Assembly: GCF_016863335.1 (NCBI RefSeq)
Contig: NZ_BOOR01000050.1
Coordinates: 1-64,000 of the forward strand
Direction: 5' to 3'
DNA length: 64,000 bases
Source of the DNA: Planotetraspora thailandica
Lineage (GTDB): Bacteria; Actinomycetota; Actinomycetes; Streptosporangiales; Streptosporangiaceae
Shown: one piece after another, positions 25,313 to 35,164 of the stretch
Layout of the letters: each line of letters starts with the position of its first letter
How positions within the stretch are numbered: position 1 is the first letter of the stretch
The notes under the pieces: model-generated
What the model saw: only the letters and a program-made list of their open reading frames with translations
What the model was told of the DNA's origin: nothing
The model's database searches: none
Made by a program: the position numbers and the translations under genes

Positions 25313-25624
25313 GCCCGGACGATAGCCAAGATCAACCTGCGGGGCCGAGCCCGGTGGCAAGGTTTAAGACACAGTTCGTTCGCGCGTTCCAGCACCTTCC
25401 ACCCAGGACGGTGCCAACCTCGCTGACCGGAGGCGCGCCGTCCAGGTCATGTTCAGCGGGGTGCACCAGCCTCGACGATGTCCGCTCGGCACGCACCAAC
25501 CCCCAGTCCTTCCGGTTCCGCACCCGAAACCGTGGTGACCTTCCCTTGATATGGGCATCGACTCGCCTTTGAACGCGTTCAACTCGCTGCGCTAGGCTCA
25601 TCCCCCACACCTGGGAGAAGCCTG
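25313..25624. other. Divergent gap without a convincing gene
   Basis: Open frames here lack ribosome sites and motifs. It separates the lipoprotein gene from the epimerase gene and should hold promoters for both; no clear palindromic operator was seen. Confidence 0.45.
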
Positions 25625-26581
25625 ATGAAGATAGTGATACCCGGGGGAACCGGGCAGGTGGGCACGATCCTGAATCGCGCACTGACCGCCGCAGGCCATG
25701 AAGTCGTAATCCTGACCAGACGGCCGGTGCGCGACCGTGAAGTCCGCTGGGACGGCGAGACCCTGGGTCCATGGGCGGAGGAGATCGACGGCAGCGACAT
25801 CGTGGTCAACCTGGCCGGACGCAGCGTCAGCTGTCGCTACACCGCAGCCAATCTGCGGGCCATGAAGGATTCGCGCGTGAACTCCGCCCGGGTCGTGGGT
25901 GAGGCGATCGCAGCCGCCGTGCGGCCTCCCCGTGTCTGGTTGCAGATGAGCACCGCCACTGTCTACTCCCACCGCTTCGACGCGCCCAACGACGAGGCGA
26001 CCGGCGTGCTCGGCGGCACTGAATTCGGCATCCCGGGCTACTGGGCCTACAGCGTCGAGATCGCAAAAGCGTGGGAGCGGGCGCAGGAGAGAGCCGAAAC
26101 CCCGTACACGCGCAAGGTCAGCATGCGCACTGCCATGGTGATGAGTCCCGATCGCGGCGGCGTCTTCGACGTCTTGCTACGGCTGGCGCGGCTCGGCCTC
26201 GGCGGCCCGGTCGCGGGCGGCGCGCAGTACGTGTCCTGGATTCACGACCGCGATTTCGTCCGTGCCGTTGAGTTCCTGGCCGACCGGGACGACCTCGCGG
26301 GACCGGTGAACCTCGCCGCTCCCGTTCCTCTGCCACAGCGCGCATTCATGCGCGTGCTGCGCACCGCGTGGGGAGTTCCGCTGGGCTTGCCGGCAACGAA
26401 GTGGATGGCGGAGCTTGGCGCGTTCGCGCTGCGCTCGGACACCGAACTCCTGCTGAAAAGCCGCCGGGTCGTCCCCGGACGCCTGCTCGAAGCGGGCTTC
26501 GCCTTCGATCACTCCCAGTGGTCGGCGGCCGCCGCCGACCTTGTACGGCGCGTGCGCGGCGGGCCTGGCTTCACCAAGTGA
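25625..26581 (+). CDS. TIGR01777-family NAD(P)-binding epimerase-like protein
   Basis: The 318-residue protein begins KIVIPGGTGQVGTILNRAL (GGTGxxG loop), and DIVVNLAGRSV and MSTATVYSHRFDAPNDE follow as in the YfcH/TIGR01777 family. Tyr-x-x-x-Lys is seen as YSVEIAKAW. WIHDRDFVRAVEFLAD and a C-terminal DUF1731-type segment (PLGLPATKWMAELGAF, SRRVVPGRLLEAGF) complete it. These are extended SDRs with unproven substrates, often tied to cell division or redox in name only. The gene is alone, with GAGAAG upstream. Confidence 0.88.
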   Translation: MKIVIPGGTGQVGTILNRALTAAGHEVVILTRRPVRDREVRWDGETLGPWAEEIDGSDIVVNLAGRSVSCRYTAANLRAMKDSRVNSARVVGEAIAAAVRPPRVWLQMSTATVYSHRFDAPNDEATGVLGGTEFGIPGYWAYSVEIAKAWERAQERAETPYTRKVSMRTAMVMSPDRGGVFDVLLRLARLGLGGPVAGGAQYVSWIHDRDFVRAVEFLADRDDLAGPVNLAAPVPLPQRAFMRVLRTAWGVPLGLPATKWMAELGAFALRSDTELLLKSRRVVPGRLLEAGFAFDHSQWSAAAADLVRRVRGGPGFTK

Positions 26582-26619
26582 GCCTTCGGCTCCCGCAGGG
26601 CTCCGATATCTCATGGCCG

Positions 26620-27174
26620 ATGTCCTTGGGCGGCCCGTACGGTGACCACGTGGGAAAGCACGTGACAGATGACGGCGGCACGCTGATCGTCCAGCGGGTC
26701 GTGGTGCGGTGGAGCAAGCAAAGTCGTGGTGCCGAGGGGGCCACTCGTCGGCGCCACATCCCTCGAGCCTTCCCTCTGCCGTCGATGCCGGATGCGCCCC
26801 TGCGCTTTCATGACGTCCTCGCCCAGGAGCGGACCGGATACACGCCAAGCGAGACCATCAAGCTCCACGCCCTTCCGGCAGACCTCAAAGGGTTGCTGTT
26901 CAAACCGGACGGAACCGGCGTTGTGGTCATGCGGACGCCCGCGTGGCATGTGTTTCCGTACGATCGACGTGCGGTCCAGGTGTTCCGGCTTCTCCCGGGA
27001 GAACTGGCCCGGTACCTGGCCAACTATCGCTTCTCCGGGTACAGCACCGACTGGTACTACGAGGAGTGGACGGTCCATATCGCCTACGCGCCCTGGCGAG
27101 CCGACCTCTTCCTGCGCGACGCGTTCGACCATGTCAAGGACGAAAGGGTCACTCTGTACGGAGGGCGTGGATGA
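26620..27174 (+). CDS. Hypothetical protein
   Basis: No named family recognised. The 184-residue frame has a variable N-terminal half and a conserved-looking end with many aromatics: FPYDRRAVQVFRLLPGEL, YRFSGYSTDWYYEEWTVHIA and APWRADLFLRDAFDHVKDER. The frame is open far upstream into the epimerase gene; ATG 26620 was chosen because it follows that gene, but a GTG at 26650 or a later start are also possible. Cytosolic, no signal or membrane segments. The convergent ROK gene ends 52 bases downstream. Confidence 0.55.
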   Translation: MSLGGPYGDHVGKHVTDDGGTLIVQRVVVRWSKQSRGAEGATRRRHIPRAFPLPSMPDAPLRFHDVLAQERTGYTPSETIKLHALPADLKGLLFKPDGTGVVVMRTPAWHVFPYDRRAVQVFRLLPGELARYLANYRFSGYSTDWYYEEWTVHIAYAPWRADLFLRDAFDHVKDERVTLYGGRG

Positions 27175-27225
27175 CGGCATACCTGCACCCGGCCTACAGC
27201 CGGCCGTTCGCTGAACCCGTCGCCG

Positions 27226-28494
27226 TCAGGTCTGCGGCACGGCGACCTGCGGCCCGTGACCAGGCGCCACCGACCCCTGCAATACCAGCGCGGCCCCGCC
27301 GATCGCCGCCGAATCCCGGGGATTGCTCGACAGATCGACCTGCACCGCATGGATCCGTCGTGAGACCGCGCGCTCCCCGAGTCGCCGCCGGATCTCGCTC
27401 ACGTACAACGAGCCGGCGACCGCGAAACCCGGTCCGGCGAGCACCAGCGTGTCCAGATCCCACAGGTTCGCCAGGGTGAGCGCCCCGTCGGCCAGGAGGG
27501 CCGCCGACTCGTCCACAAGGACCCGCGCCTGGTCGTCGCCGTAGATCGCCGCGCGGGCGAGCACGTCGAAGGCCCGCGCGTCCGGGTCGTCGGCGCGGAT
27601 CCCCAGACGGTCGGCGAGCCCGGTGATGGTGCGGGCGCGCGACACCAGCGCGGCCGGGGCCGCGTACAGCTCCAGGCAGCCGCGGTTCCCGCACCGGCAC
27701 GGGTCCCCTTCGCGCACCACGGACACGTGCCCGATCTCGCCCGCGTTCGAACTTGCCCCCCGGTGGAGAGCTCCATCGAGGACGACCCCCGAGCCGATCC
27801 CGGAGTTCATGTAGAGGCACCCGAACGTACGGTCCCGGGAGACCTGCCGCCCCCAGAACTCGCCCACGGCAGCGGCGGCGGCGTCGCCGTCGACGAGCAC
27901 CGGGACCCCGAGCCGCGCGGACAGCGCCCGCCGCAGGTCCAGGTGCCCGAAACCGGGCAGAGCGAGGAAACGGCCCCGGGCCACGTCGACCGGTCCCGGT
28001 GCGACGACGGCCAGGCCCGCCACGCTCTGCGGGGCCAGCCCGAGGCCGCCGGTCACGTGCAGGTAGAGGTCGCTGAGCTGGGTCACCACATCCTCGGCGG
28101 GGGAGACGGCGATGAGTTCCCGGCCGATGGTGCCGCCGCGGGTGTCGGTCACCACGCACGTCAGCGTGTCGGCTCCGACACGGATGCCGACGCCGTACGC
28201 TGAGCGGGAGTTGATCACGAGCAAGGTGCGCGGCTTGCCGCCGGTCGCCACCGTGTCGCCGGTCTCACGGACGACGCCGTCGTCGAGCAGGCGGCGGACG
28301 ATGTTGGAGATCGTCGGCTGGGTCAGGCCTGTCGCCTTGACGAGCTCGACCCGGCTGATCGGGCCGGAGGACCGGATGAGGTCGACGACGAGGGCACGGC
28401 TCCCCGGGCCTGCAGCCGCCGATTCTCGCCTCGCCAACGCCGGACCGCCTCTCGCCCCTGCCGCCTTCGCGGCGGCATTACCGTTACGAGGCAC
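27226..28494 (-). CDS. ROK-family transcriptional repressor (NagC/XylR type)
   Basis: The 422-residue protein has an N-terminal winged helix (about 30-85: VVDLIRSSGPISRVELVKAT, LTQPTISNIVRRLLDDGVV) followed by a ROK sugar-kinase-like domain. CRCGNRGCLE is the zinc-binding ROK signature. DGDAAAAAVGEFWG and NSGIGSGVVLDGALHRG shape the sugar and phosphate sites. ROK repressors bind a monosaccharide or its phosphate and release DNA. It diverges, with a 26-base gap, from a LacI-like sensor gene and a sugar import and glycosidase operon, its likely targets. The start is GTG at 28494. Confidence 0.92.
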   Translation of the reverse strand: MPRNGNAAAKAAGARGGPALARRESAAAGPGSRALVVDLIRSSGPISRVELVKATGLTQPTISNIVRRLLDDGVVRETGDTVATGGKPRTLLVINSRSAYGVGIRVGADTLTCVVTDTRGGTIGRELIAVSPAEDVVTQLSDLYLHVTGGLGLAPQSVAGLAVVAPGPVDVARGRFLALPGFGHLDLRRALSARLGVPVLVDGDAAAAAVGEFWGRQVSRDRTFGCLYMNSGIGSGVVLDGALHRGASSNAGEIGHVSVVREGDPCRCGNRGCLELYAAPAALVSRARTITGLADRLGIRADDPDARAFDVLARAAIYGDDQARVLVDESAALLADGALTLANLWDLDTLVLAGPGFAVAGSLYVSEIRRRLGERAVSRRIHAVQVDLSSNPRDSAAIGGAALVLQGSVAPGHGPQVAVPQT

Positions 28495-28520
28495 GAGGTT
28501 AGTTCACGAGGAGGACACCG

Positions 28521-29372
28521 ATGGCCGCGGAATCGACGGGCCCGAGCGCGGGCACGCCGGTGGGGCTCGCTCTCGTACGTGACGCCGAGGTCCTTGGGGC
28601 CGAGCCGTTCTTCCACGAGTTCATCGCGGGCATGGAACGTGTCCTGGTGCCGCTCGGCGTCCCGGTGCTCCTTCAGGTCGTCGCGACGGTCGCGCATGCC
28701 GCCGACCGCATGCGGGCCTGGGCCGAGGAAGGCCAGGTGCAGGGGGTGATCCTCATCGACCTGCTGCCGGGCGACGAGCGGGTCGCGCTCGTACGCGACC
28801 TGGGCATGCCCGCGGTCGTCATCGGCGACCCGGTGACCGCCGGGGGGCTGCCGGCCGTGTGGACGCAGGACGAGGTCGCCATGCGCGACGTCGTCGCCGA
28901 GCTCGTCGCGGGCGGCCACGACCACCTCGGGCACGTGGCCGGGCCCGCCGAGATGGCGCACACGATCATCCGCCGCCGCACCTTCGGCGCCGTGGCGGCC
29001 GAGCATGGCGTGCGGACGACGACGTTCGACGGCGACTACTCCGAGGCGGCCGGGGTGCGCGCCGTCACGGCTCTCGCGGGCATCGGCGACCGGCCGACCG
29101 CGCTCGTCTTCGACAACGACGTCATGGCGCTGGGTGCGCTGCACGAGGCCGCCCGGATCGGGCTCGCCGTGCCGGGCGACCTGTCGCTCGTCGCGTGGGA
29201 CGACTCGGCGCTGTGCCAGCTCGCCGATCCGCCGCTGTCGGCCGTCAGCCACGACGTGCAGGCGCTGGGCGTACTGGTGGGGGAGACGCTGGCCGAGGTC
29301 CTGTCGGGAGCCGCCGCGCGGGTCATCATGGCCGCTCCGGCAACGCTCGTCGTTCGCGGTTCGAGCATTTAA
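28521..29372 (+). CDS. LacI-type ligand-sensing domain without a DNA-binding head
   Basis: The 283-residue protein matches the periplasmic-binding-like core of LacI/GalR repressors: VGLALVRDAEVLGAEPFFHE, then HDHLGHVAGPAEMAHTIIRR, RPTALVFDNDVMALGALHEA and the end LSLVAWDDSALCQLADPPLS. LacI proteins normally begin with about 55 residues of helix-turn-helix, missing here: only 14 residues precede the core, and GGAGGA lies before the ATG at 28521, so this is not a mis-called start. There is no signal peptide, so it is a cytosolic sugar sensor. The adjacent ROK repressor, transcribed divergently, has a DNA-binding head of its own; the two may act together. That link is inference. Confidence 0.82.
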   Translation: MAAESTGPSAGTPVGLALVRDAEVLGAEPFFHEFIAGMERVLVPLGVPVLLQVVATVAHAADRMRAWAEEGQVQGVILIDLLPGDERVALVRDLGMPAVVIGDPVTAGGLPAVWTQDEVAMRDVVAELVAGGHDHLGHVAGPAEMAHTIIRRRTFGAVAAEHGVRTTTFDGDYSEAAGVRAVTALAGIGDRPTALVFDNDVMALGALHEAARIGLAVPGDLSLVAWDDSALCQLADPPLSAVSHDVQALGVLVGETLAEVLSGAAARVIMAAPATLVVRGSSI

Positions 29373-29373
29373 T

Positions 29374-29386
29374 AGATTACTAATCT
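29374..29386. promoter_or_regulatory. Perfect palindrome AGATTACTAATCT, probable sugar-operon operator
   Basis: Two 6-base arms around a central C, two bases after the headless LacI gene and just before TTGACT, a -35-like element, upstream of the binding-protein gene at 29514. Position fits an operator for the ROK repressor. Confidence 0.6.
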
Positions 29387-29513
29387 TTGTTATTGACTCC
29401 TGGCTTCCTGTCCTGGTTTGCTGTGGTTCAGCACGTCCCAGCAATACCCGTGCAACCCGTGAGTAACGTCCGGGACACACGGAACCCCCCAACAGGAAGC
29501 AAAGGAAGCCCCC

Positions 29514-30821
29514 ATGCACCGCACCACGCCTCGAACCGTACGCGGGGTGGCCGCGCTTGCCGTCGGAGCCCTCGTCTTCTCCCTAGCCGCGTGCGGCTCC
29601 GACGAACCGGCGGCGTCCGCGCAGGGGGGCGGCTCCCTCGACGTCGTCACCCGCTGGACGGCAGGCAACTCGGCGGCGGCGGCCCAGAAGCGCGTGTTCG
29701 ACGCCTACACCAAGGAGACCGGCACCACGATCAACCTCACCGAGGGCCTGGAGGAGATCGACGACCAGGTGGAGACCTCGATCGCGGCGGGCAAGTCGCC
29801 CGACCTGGTGATCGTCAACCTCTTCGACAAGACCGTCGGCTGGCTCGACGCGGGCGTCACCGTCCCCGTCGACCAGTACGTCAAGGACTGGGGCCTGGAA
29901 GCCAAGATGAAGCCGGAGGCGCTCGACGAGTGGCGGGTCGGCGGCGTCGCCGGCGGCGAACTCCAGGGCCTGCCGTTCTCCGGGTTCAGCTGGCCGCTCT
30001 GGTACAACACCGATCTGCTCACCAAGGCCGGGGTGGCGTCCGTGCCGAAGACCACTGACGAGCTCATCGACGCGGCCCAGAAGCTGCGCGCGGCCGGGAT
30101 CGGCCCGGTCGCCGTCGGCGGCAAGGACTGGACCGGTCAGAAGCTCTTCTACCAAATCGCCCAGTCGTTCACCGACGCCAAGACGATGCAGAAGGTCATG
30201 CAGGAGGGCGGCTACTGCGCGACGCCGACCGTGATGAACGGCATCAAGCTGTTCACCGACCTGCGCGACGCCAAGGTGTTCGTCGACAACGCCGCCGGTC
30301 TGTCGTCCGACGACATGTACGCCACGTACTACTCCGGCAAGGCCGCGATCATGTCGGCCGGCTCGTGGGCGTACACCGAGTCGAAGGCCTCCGGCACGGG
30401 CATCGAGACGCGGACCACCCTCGGCGGGTTCCCCGTGCCGAGTGGCGCCGCCTACGCCAAGCCGTCGGCCTACCAGGGCTTCACCGGCGTCGGCTTCATG
30501 ATCACCAAGCAGGGCGCCTCGCCGGAGAAGATCGGCAAGATCAAGGCTCTCATCACCAAGTTCTACGACCAGGCCACCGTCGGCGACTTCGTCAAGGACG
30601 CCGGCATTCTGCCCCCCGTCACCGGCGACTTCGCCTCGTACGCGACCGACCCGTTGACGGCCAAATCGCTGGGCCTGGACGCCGAGGTCGACCATGAGGT
30701 GCTGCCCGACGTCTGGATCGGCGCCGCGTCCGACCCGATCACTCAGGTCCTGACCGGGGCCTACGGCAAGGCGACTCCGCAGGAGATCTGCGAGGGCCTC
30801 GACACGGCCACCAAAGGCTGA
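29514..30821 (+). CDS. Sugar ABC transporter substrate-binding lipoprotein
   Basis: The 435-residue protein has a lipoprotein signal ending LVFSLAACGSD, with Cys27 lipidated, and the two-lobe fold of family-1 sugar-binding proteins: DVVTRWTAGNSAAAAQKRVF, then PDLVIVNLFDKTVGWLDAG, LQGLPFSGFSWPLWYNTDLL and MYATYYSGKAAIMSAGSWAY. It binds an oligo- or monosaccharide outside the membrane and delivers it to the permeases next door. AAAGGA precedes the start. A hairpin follows the gene, which often keeps the binding protein at a higher level than the permeases. No ATPase gene is present, so a shared MsiK-type ATPase is presumably used. Confidence 0.94.
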   Translation: MHRTTPRTVRGVAALAVGALVFSLAACGSDEPAASAQGGGSLDVVTRWTAGNSAAAAQKRVFDAYTKETGTTINLTEGLEEIDDQVETSIAAGKSPDLVIVNLFDKTVGWLDAGVTVPVDQYVKDWGLEAKMKPEALDEWRVGGVAGGELQGLPFSGFSWPLWYNTDLLTKAGVASVPKTTDELIDAAQKLRAAGIGPVAVGGKDWTGQKLFYQIAQSFTDAKTMQKVMQEGGYCATPTVMNGIKLFTDLRDAKVFVDNAAGLSSDDMYATYYSGKAAIMSAGSWAYTESKASGTGIETRTTLGGFPVPSGAAYAKPSAYQGFTGVGFMITKQGASPEKIGKIKALITKFYDQATVGDFVKDAGILPPVTGDFASYATDPLTAKSLGLDAEVDHEVLPDVWIGAASDPITQVLTGAYGKATPQEICEGLDTATKG

Positions 30822-30836
30822 GACACCTCCCGACAA

Positions 30837-30863
30837 GGGGTCGCCGGGCGCCGCGGCGGCCCC
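30837..30863 (+). terminator. Intercistronic hairpin between binding protein and permease genes
   Basis: GGGGTCGCCG pairs with CGGCGGCCCC (one T-G wobble) around a 7-base loop in the 69-base gap. No U-tract follows. Such hairpins commonly protect upstream mRNA or partly stop transcription, giving more binding protein than permease. Confidence 0.55.
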
Positions 30864-30890
30864 TCTCCTGCACGAAGGAAACACCCTCCC

Positions 30891-31757
30891 ATGACCAGAT
30901 CCCCCCGGGTCCTCTGGCTGACCGTCCCATCTCTCGTCTGGTTCGCCGTCTTCTCCGTAGGCCCGCTCGTCGCGATGTTCGTCATCGCCACGCTGCGCTG
31001 GAAAGGGCTGCTGTACGAGCCCACGTACATCGGCCTGGACAACGTCACCAAGGTGTTCGCCGACCCGACCTTCCACGCGGCGGTGCGCAACAGCCTGATC
31101 CAGGTGGCCGTCGCGATCCCGGTGATGATCCCGCTGGCCTTCATGCTGGGATACCACCTCAACACCAAGCCGCGGGGCTACCGGATCCTGTCGGTCCTCT
31201 ACTTCTCGCCGGGGCTCATCTCGATCTCCATGACCGGGATGATCTTCTACGGCGTGCTGTCGCCCAACGGCGGCGTCAACGGCCTGCTGCGCGGGCTCGG
31301 GCTCGACTCGCTGGCCAACGCGTGGCTGGCCGACCCGGCCACCGCGCTGCCGAGCCTCATCGCCATCGACCTGTGGCGTGGCATCGGTTGGACGGCGGTG
31401 CTCTTCGCGGCCCGCCTCGCCAGCGTGCCGGGCGAGGTGATCGAGGCGGCCCAGATCGACGGCGCCGGCAGGTTCCGCACAATGTGGCAGGTCGCCTATC
31501 CGATGGTGAAGGACTACGTCCGCACGCTGACGATGCTCCAGTTCCTCTGGACGCTCTTCACCTCGGCCGCACTGATCCTGCTGCTTACCAAGGGCGGCCC
31601 CGGGACCTCCTCGACCACCCTGTCCTATCTCGTCTACGCCAAGGCCTTCTCGATGCGCGACCTCGGCTACAGCCAGGTCGTGGGCGTCGTGCTGCTCGTG
31701 CTCGGGATCGCCGGAATGGCGCTGATCCGAGTCCTGCTGCGAGGGGACAACCGATGA
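30891..31757 (+). CDS. Sugar ABC transporter permease 1
   Basis: This 288-residue inner-membrane protein has six membrane segments (first [20 protein letters not shown]) and the permease loop [20 protein letters not shown], the EAA motif that contacts the ATPase. It is of the MalF/LacF type, pairing with the second permease. GGAAACACCC-type spacing and GAAGGAAA precede the ATG. It overlaps the next gene by ATGA. Substrate is likely an oligosaccharide released by the glycosidases of this operon. Confidence 0.94.
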   Translation: MTRSPRVLWLTVPSLVWFAVFSVGPLVAMFVIATLRWKGLLYEPTYIGLDNVTKVFADPTFHAAVRNSLIQVAVAIPVMIPLAFMLGYHLNTKPRGYRILSVLYFSPGLISISMTGMIFYGVLSPNGGVNGLLRGLGLDSLANAWLADPATALPSLIAIDLWRGIGWTAVLFAARLASVPGEVIEAAQIDGAGRFRTMWQVAYPMVKDYVRTLTMLQFLWTLFTSAALILLLTKGGPGTSSTTLSYLVYAKAFSMRDLGYSQVVGVVLLVLGIAGMALIRVLLRGDNR

Positions 31758-32569
31758 GGAAGCGTCCGCTCGCGACCGTCCTGAGCTGGTTGTACGCCCT
31801 GATCCTGGCGGCTCCGCTCTACTACCTCGCGGTCAGCGCGCTGAAGACCAACATCGAGATCTTCACCCGGCCGTTCGCGCTGCCCGCGGCGTGGCTGTGG
31901 GAGAACTTCCGTACCGCATGGGAGACCGCCCGGCTCGGGCAGGCGCTGCTCAACTCGGTGCTCATCTCGCTGGTCGCGATCGTGCTGACGCTGGCGCTGG
32001 CTGTACCGGCGGCGTACGCGCTGGCCCGCACCGACAACCGGGCGGCCCGGGTGGTCACCGGCGCGTTCTCGGCGGGGTTCCTCATCCCGCCGTTCGCGGC
32101 GCTGATCCCCACGGTCGTGCTGGCGATCAAGATGGGACTCTTCGGCACCCGCGAGTTCCAGATGCTCTTCCTGCCCGCGAGCGCGCTGCCGCTGTCGGTG
32201 CTGCTGCTGACGCAGTTCATGCGCACCGTGCCGGCGGCGCTGGTGGAGTCGGCCGCGCTCGACGGCGCAGGGCACTGGCGGCTGCTGACCCGGGTCTTCG
32301 TGCCCATAGCGATGCCGGGCGTGGTGAGCGTGACGATCCTCCAGCTGCTCACCTTCTGGAACGAGTACCTGTTCGCGCTGACCATCACGGGCACCGCGCC
32401 GGACGTGCGCACCGTCCAGGTCGCCCTGCCGACGCTCGTCTCCGACGCGACCAACCTCGGCGTGCTCGCCGCCGGCACCGTGCTCACCGTGCTGCCGGTG
32501 TACATCGCGTACTCACTCATGAATCGCCGGATGCAGGAAGCACTCACCGCGGGGGCGGTCAAAGAATGA
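31754..32569 (+). CDS. Sugar ABC transporter permease 2
   Basis: This 271-residue inner-membrane protein is the MalG/LacG-type partner: six segments, with [19 protein letters not shown] first, and the EAA loop as [31 protein letters not shown] near the end is typical. The start overlaps the stop of permease 1 by 4 bases, and its own stop overlaps the start of the beta-mannosidase, so all three are translationally coupled. Confidence 0.94.
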   Translation: MRKRPLATVLSWLYALILAAPLYYLAVSALKTNIEIFTRPFALPAAWLWENFRTAWETARLGQALLNSVLISLVAIVLTLALAVPAAYALARTDNRAARVVTGAFSAGFLIPPFAALIPTVVLAIKMGLFGTREFQMLFLPASALPLSVLLLTQFMRTVPAALVESAALDGAGHWRLLTRVFVPIAMPGVVSVTILQLLTFWNEYLFALTITGTAPDVRTVQVALPTLVSDATNLGVLAAGTVLTVLPVYIAYSLMNRRMQEALTAGAVKE

Positions 32570-35148
32570 CACAGACCACACAGGCCACTACCTCCATGAC
32601 CGCCACCCGCCTCGACCTCGGCGGCGAATGGGCGCTTACCTGGGCGGGAGGGCCGGACGACGCGCCGGAGGCCGTCCGCACGGCTGCGATCCCGGCGCGG
32701 GTGCCCGGCGAGGTGCACACCGCCCTCATGGCGGCCGGGCACATCGTCGACCCCGACGTCGGGTGGGGCGAGTTGGAGCAGCGGTGGGTCGGTCACTCCC
32801 AGTGGGTCTACCGGCGCACGGTGCACTGGTCGCCGGTTCCCGGCGCGCGGACCGACCTGGTGGCCGACGGGCTCGACACGATCGCCGACGTGTACGTGAA
32901 CGGCAGCCTCGTCGGCGCCGCGCGCGACCAGCACCTCGCCTACCGCTGGCCGGTCGAGGACGCGCTGGTGCCCGGCGACAACGACGTCGAGGTGCGGTTC
33001 GCCTCGGCGTGGGAGGCCGCCCATCGGCACGAACACGCCCACGGCCCGCTGCCCAGCCCGTACGACGAGCCCTACGCACACGTGCGCAAGGCGGCCGCCA
33101 ACTTCGGCTGGGACTGGGGCCCTCACTACGTCACCGCCGGGATCTGGCGGGACTTCCGGCTGGAGACCTACACGGGCCGGATCGACAACGTCCGCCCGCT
33201 CGTCCGCCTCGACCCCCCAGAAACCGACGGCCACACCGCGGCCCACGTCACGGTGCACGTGCGCGTGGACGCGCCGGACGGGTCCGAGGTGCGTGTGGAA
33301 CTGGCCGACCCGACCGGCCGTCCGGCGGGGTCGGCCTCGGGCACGGTCGCCGGAGGTGACGAGGTCGTCGTCGCCCTGCGGGTGGACGATCCCGACCTCT
33401 GGTGGCCCGTCGGCCTCGGCGGGCAGCCCCTGTACCGCCTGCGCGTGGAACTCGGCAACGCCGGAGTCGTGCTGGACTCCGCGTCCGTACGGGTGGGACT
33501 GCGCAGCGTCGCGGTCGACGAGACCCCCGATGAGCTCGGCACCCGCTGGGCGCTCGTTGTCAACGGCAGGCCGGTACGGGTCCGGGGGTACAACTGGATC
33601 CCCGACGACACGTTCGCGAGCCGGGCCACGCCGGAGCGGGTGGCGTACCGCATCGACCAGGCGGTCGCCGGGAACGCCAACCTGCTGCGCGTCTGGGGTG
33701 GCGGGCACTTCGCCACCGAGGAGTTCCTCGACGCGTGCGACGAGCGCGGTGTCCTGGTGTGGCACGACTTCCTCTTCGCGTGCGCCGCGTACTCCGAGGA
33801 CGAGGAGATGACCGCGCTGGTGACCGCCGAGGCGGAGCAGGCGGTCGCCCGGATGGCGGCGCACCCGAGCCTGGTGATCTGGTGTGGCGGCAACGAGACC
33901 GTGCTCGGCTGGCACCACTGGGGCTGGGCCGACCAGATCGGCACGCGCGGCTGGGGCGCGCGCTACTACCTCGACGTGCTGCCCGCGGTGCTGGAACGGC
34001 TCGACCCGACGCGGCCCTATGTGCCCAACTCGCCGTGGTCGGGCGCGCTCGACCGGGACCCGGCGGCCGACACCCACGGCCTCAGCCACCTGTGGGACGC
34101 CTGGAACGAGCGCGACTACGCCCATTACCGCTACCACGACCCGTCGTTCGTGGCCGAGATGGGCTGGTGCGGCCCGCCCGCGTGGACGACGCTCGACCGT
34201 GTCGTCCCAGGGGAATCTCCCGGGCTGGACTCGCCGCAGACGCGCCACCACCTGCGCGCCATCGACGGCATGCACAAGATCACCCGGGGGCTGCAACCCC
34301 ATGTGCCGACGCCGCGGACCGACGCGGACTGGCACTTCGCGACGCAGGTCGTGCAGGCCCGCGCGGTCGCGGCGGGCGTCGAGTGGCTCCGGTCGCGCGA
34401 ACGGTGCGGCGGCGCGGTGGTCTGGCAGCTCAACGACTGCTGGCCGGTGATCAGCTGGTCCGCCGTCGACGGCGCGGGCATCGAGAAACCGCTCTGGCAC
34501 GCGCTGCGCCGCTCCTTCGCCCCCCGCCTGGTGACCGTTCAGCCGGTCGCCCCCGGGCCGACCCACGATCCGACCGGCCCCGACGGCCTGCTGGTCGTGC
34601 TGGTCAACGACTCGGCCACGGCCTGGACCGCCGACGTGCTGGTCCGCCGGGTGGCGCTCGACGGCCGGGAGCTCGCCCGGACCACCCTCAGCGCCGGCTG
34701 CCCAGCCGGCGGCCTGGTACGGCTGCCCGTCGACGAGGCCGTCGCGAACCCCGGCGACCCGAACGCCGAGATGCTCGTCGTCGAGGCGGGCGGGACGCGT
34801 AACACCTGGATCTACCGCCCCGAGCGCGAGCTGACCGCACCGCGCCCGGAACGGCGGGTCGCCGTCCAGATCGCCGACGGCGTCCTGCGCGTCACGGTCA
34901 CCGCCGTGACCACCCTGCGCGACGTGTGCGTGGCAGCCGACCGGCTCGCCGCGCCGCTCGGCCTCGAACCGTCCGCGCTCGCTGTGGACGATGCCCTCGT
35001 CACGCTCCTGCCGGGCGAGAGCCGTACCTTCAACATCACCCGACGGGACGGCCGCGCGATCGCGCCGGCCGAGCTCCCCGGCACTCTGATCGGCGCAACG
35101 GTCCGGTCCTTCGGCGAGGTCACCGGCCCAAATGGGAATTCGCTCTGA
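32566..35148 (+). CDS. Beta-mannosidase, glycoside hydrolase family 2
   Basis: The 860-residue protein has the GH2 layout: an N-terminal sugar-binding jelly roll (about 15-185, with [18 protein letters not shown] and [19 protein letters not shown]), a beta-sandwich, then the TIM barrel. The acid/base Glu444 lies in WCGGNET and the nucleophile is probably Glu531 in [20 protein letters not shown]-like and [17 protein letters not shown] motifs are characteristic of beta-mannosidases rather than beta-galactosidases. No signal peptide, so it acts in the cytosol on imported manno-oligosaccharides, releasing mannose. It overlaps the permease gene, and the giant secreted glycosidase follows after 16 bases. 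Confidence 0.92.
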   Translation: MTQTTQATTSMTATRLDLGGEWALTWAGGPDDAPEAVRTAAIPARVPGEVHTALMAAGHIVDPDVGWGELEQRWVGHSQWVYRRTVHWSPVPGARTDLVADGLDTIADVYVNGSLVGAARDQHLAYRWPVEDALVPGDNDVEVRFASAWEAAHRHEHAHGPLPSPYDEPYAHVRKAAANFGWDWGPHYVTAGIWRDFRLETYTGRIDNVRPLVRLDPPETDGHTAAHVTVHVRVDAPDGSEVRVELADPTGRPAGSASGTVAGGDEVVVALRVDDPDLWWPVGLGGQPLYRLRVELGNAGVVLDSASVRVGLRSVAVDETPDELGTRWALVVNGRPVRVRGYNWIPDDTFASRATPERVAYRIDQAVAGNANLLRVWGGGHFATEEFLDACDERGVLVWHDFLFACAAYSEDEEMTALVTAEAEQAVARMAAHPSLVIWCGGNETVLGWHHWGWADQIGTRGWGARYYLDVLPAVLERLDPTRPYVPNSPWSGALDRDPAADTHGLSHLWDAWNERDYAHYRYHDPSFVAEMGWCGPPAWTTLDRVVPGESPGLDSPQTRHHLRAIDGMHKITRGLQPHVPTPRTDADWHFATQVVQARAVAAGVEWLRSRERCGGAVVWQLNDCWPVISWSAVDGAGIEKPLWHALRRSFAPRLVTVQPVAPGPTHDPTGPDGLLVVLVNDSATAWTADVLVRRVALDGRELARTTLSAGCPAGGLVRLPVDEAVANPGDPNAEMLVVEAGGTRNTWIYRPERELTAPRPERRVAVQIADGVLRVTVTAVTTLRDVCVAADRLAAPLGLEPSALAVDDALVTLLPGESRTFNITRRDGRAIAPAELPGTLIGATVRSFGEVTGPNGNSL

Positions 35149-35164
35149 TCCAAAGGAACCCCCC

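Noticed and set aside
25332-25772. A 146-codon minus-strand frame opposite the epimerase start
   Set aside because: It overlaps a well-supported gene and has no recognisable motif or ribosome site.
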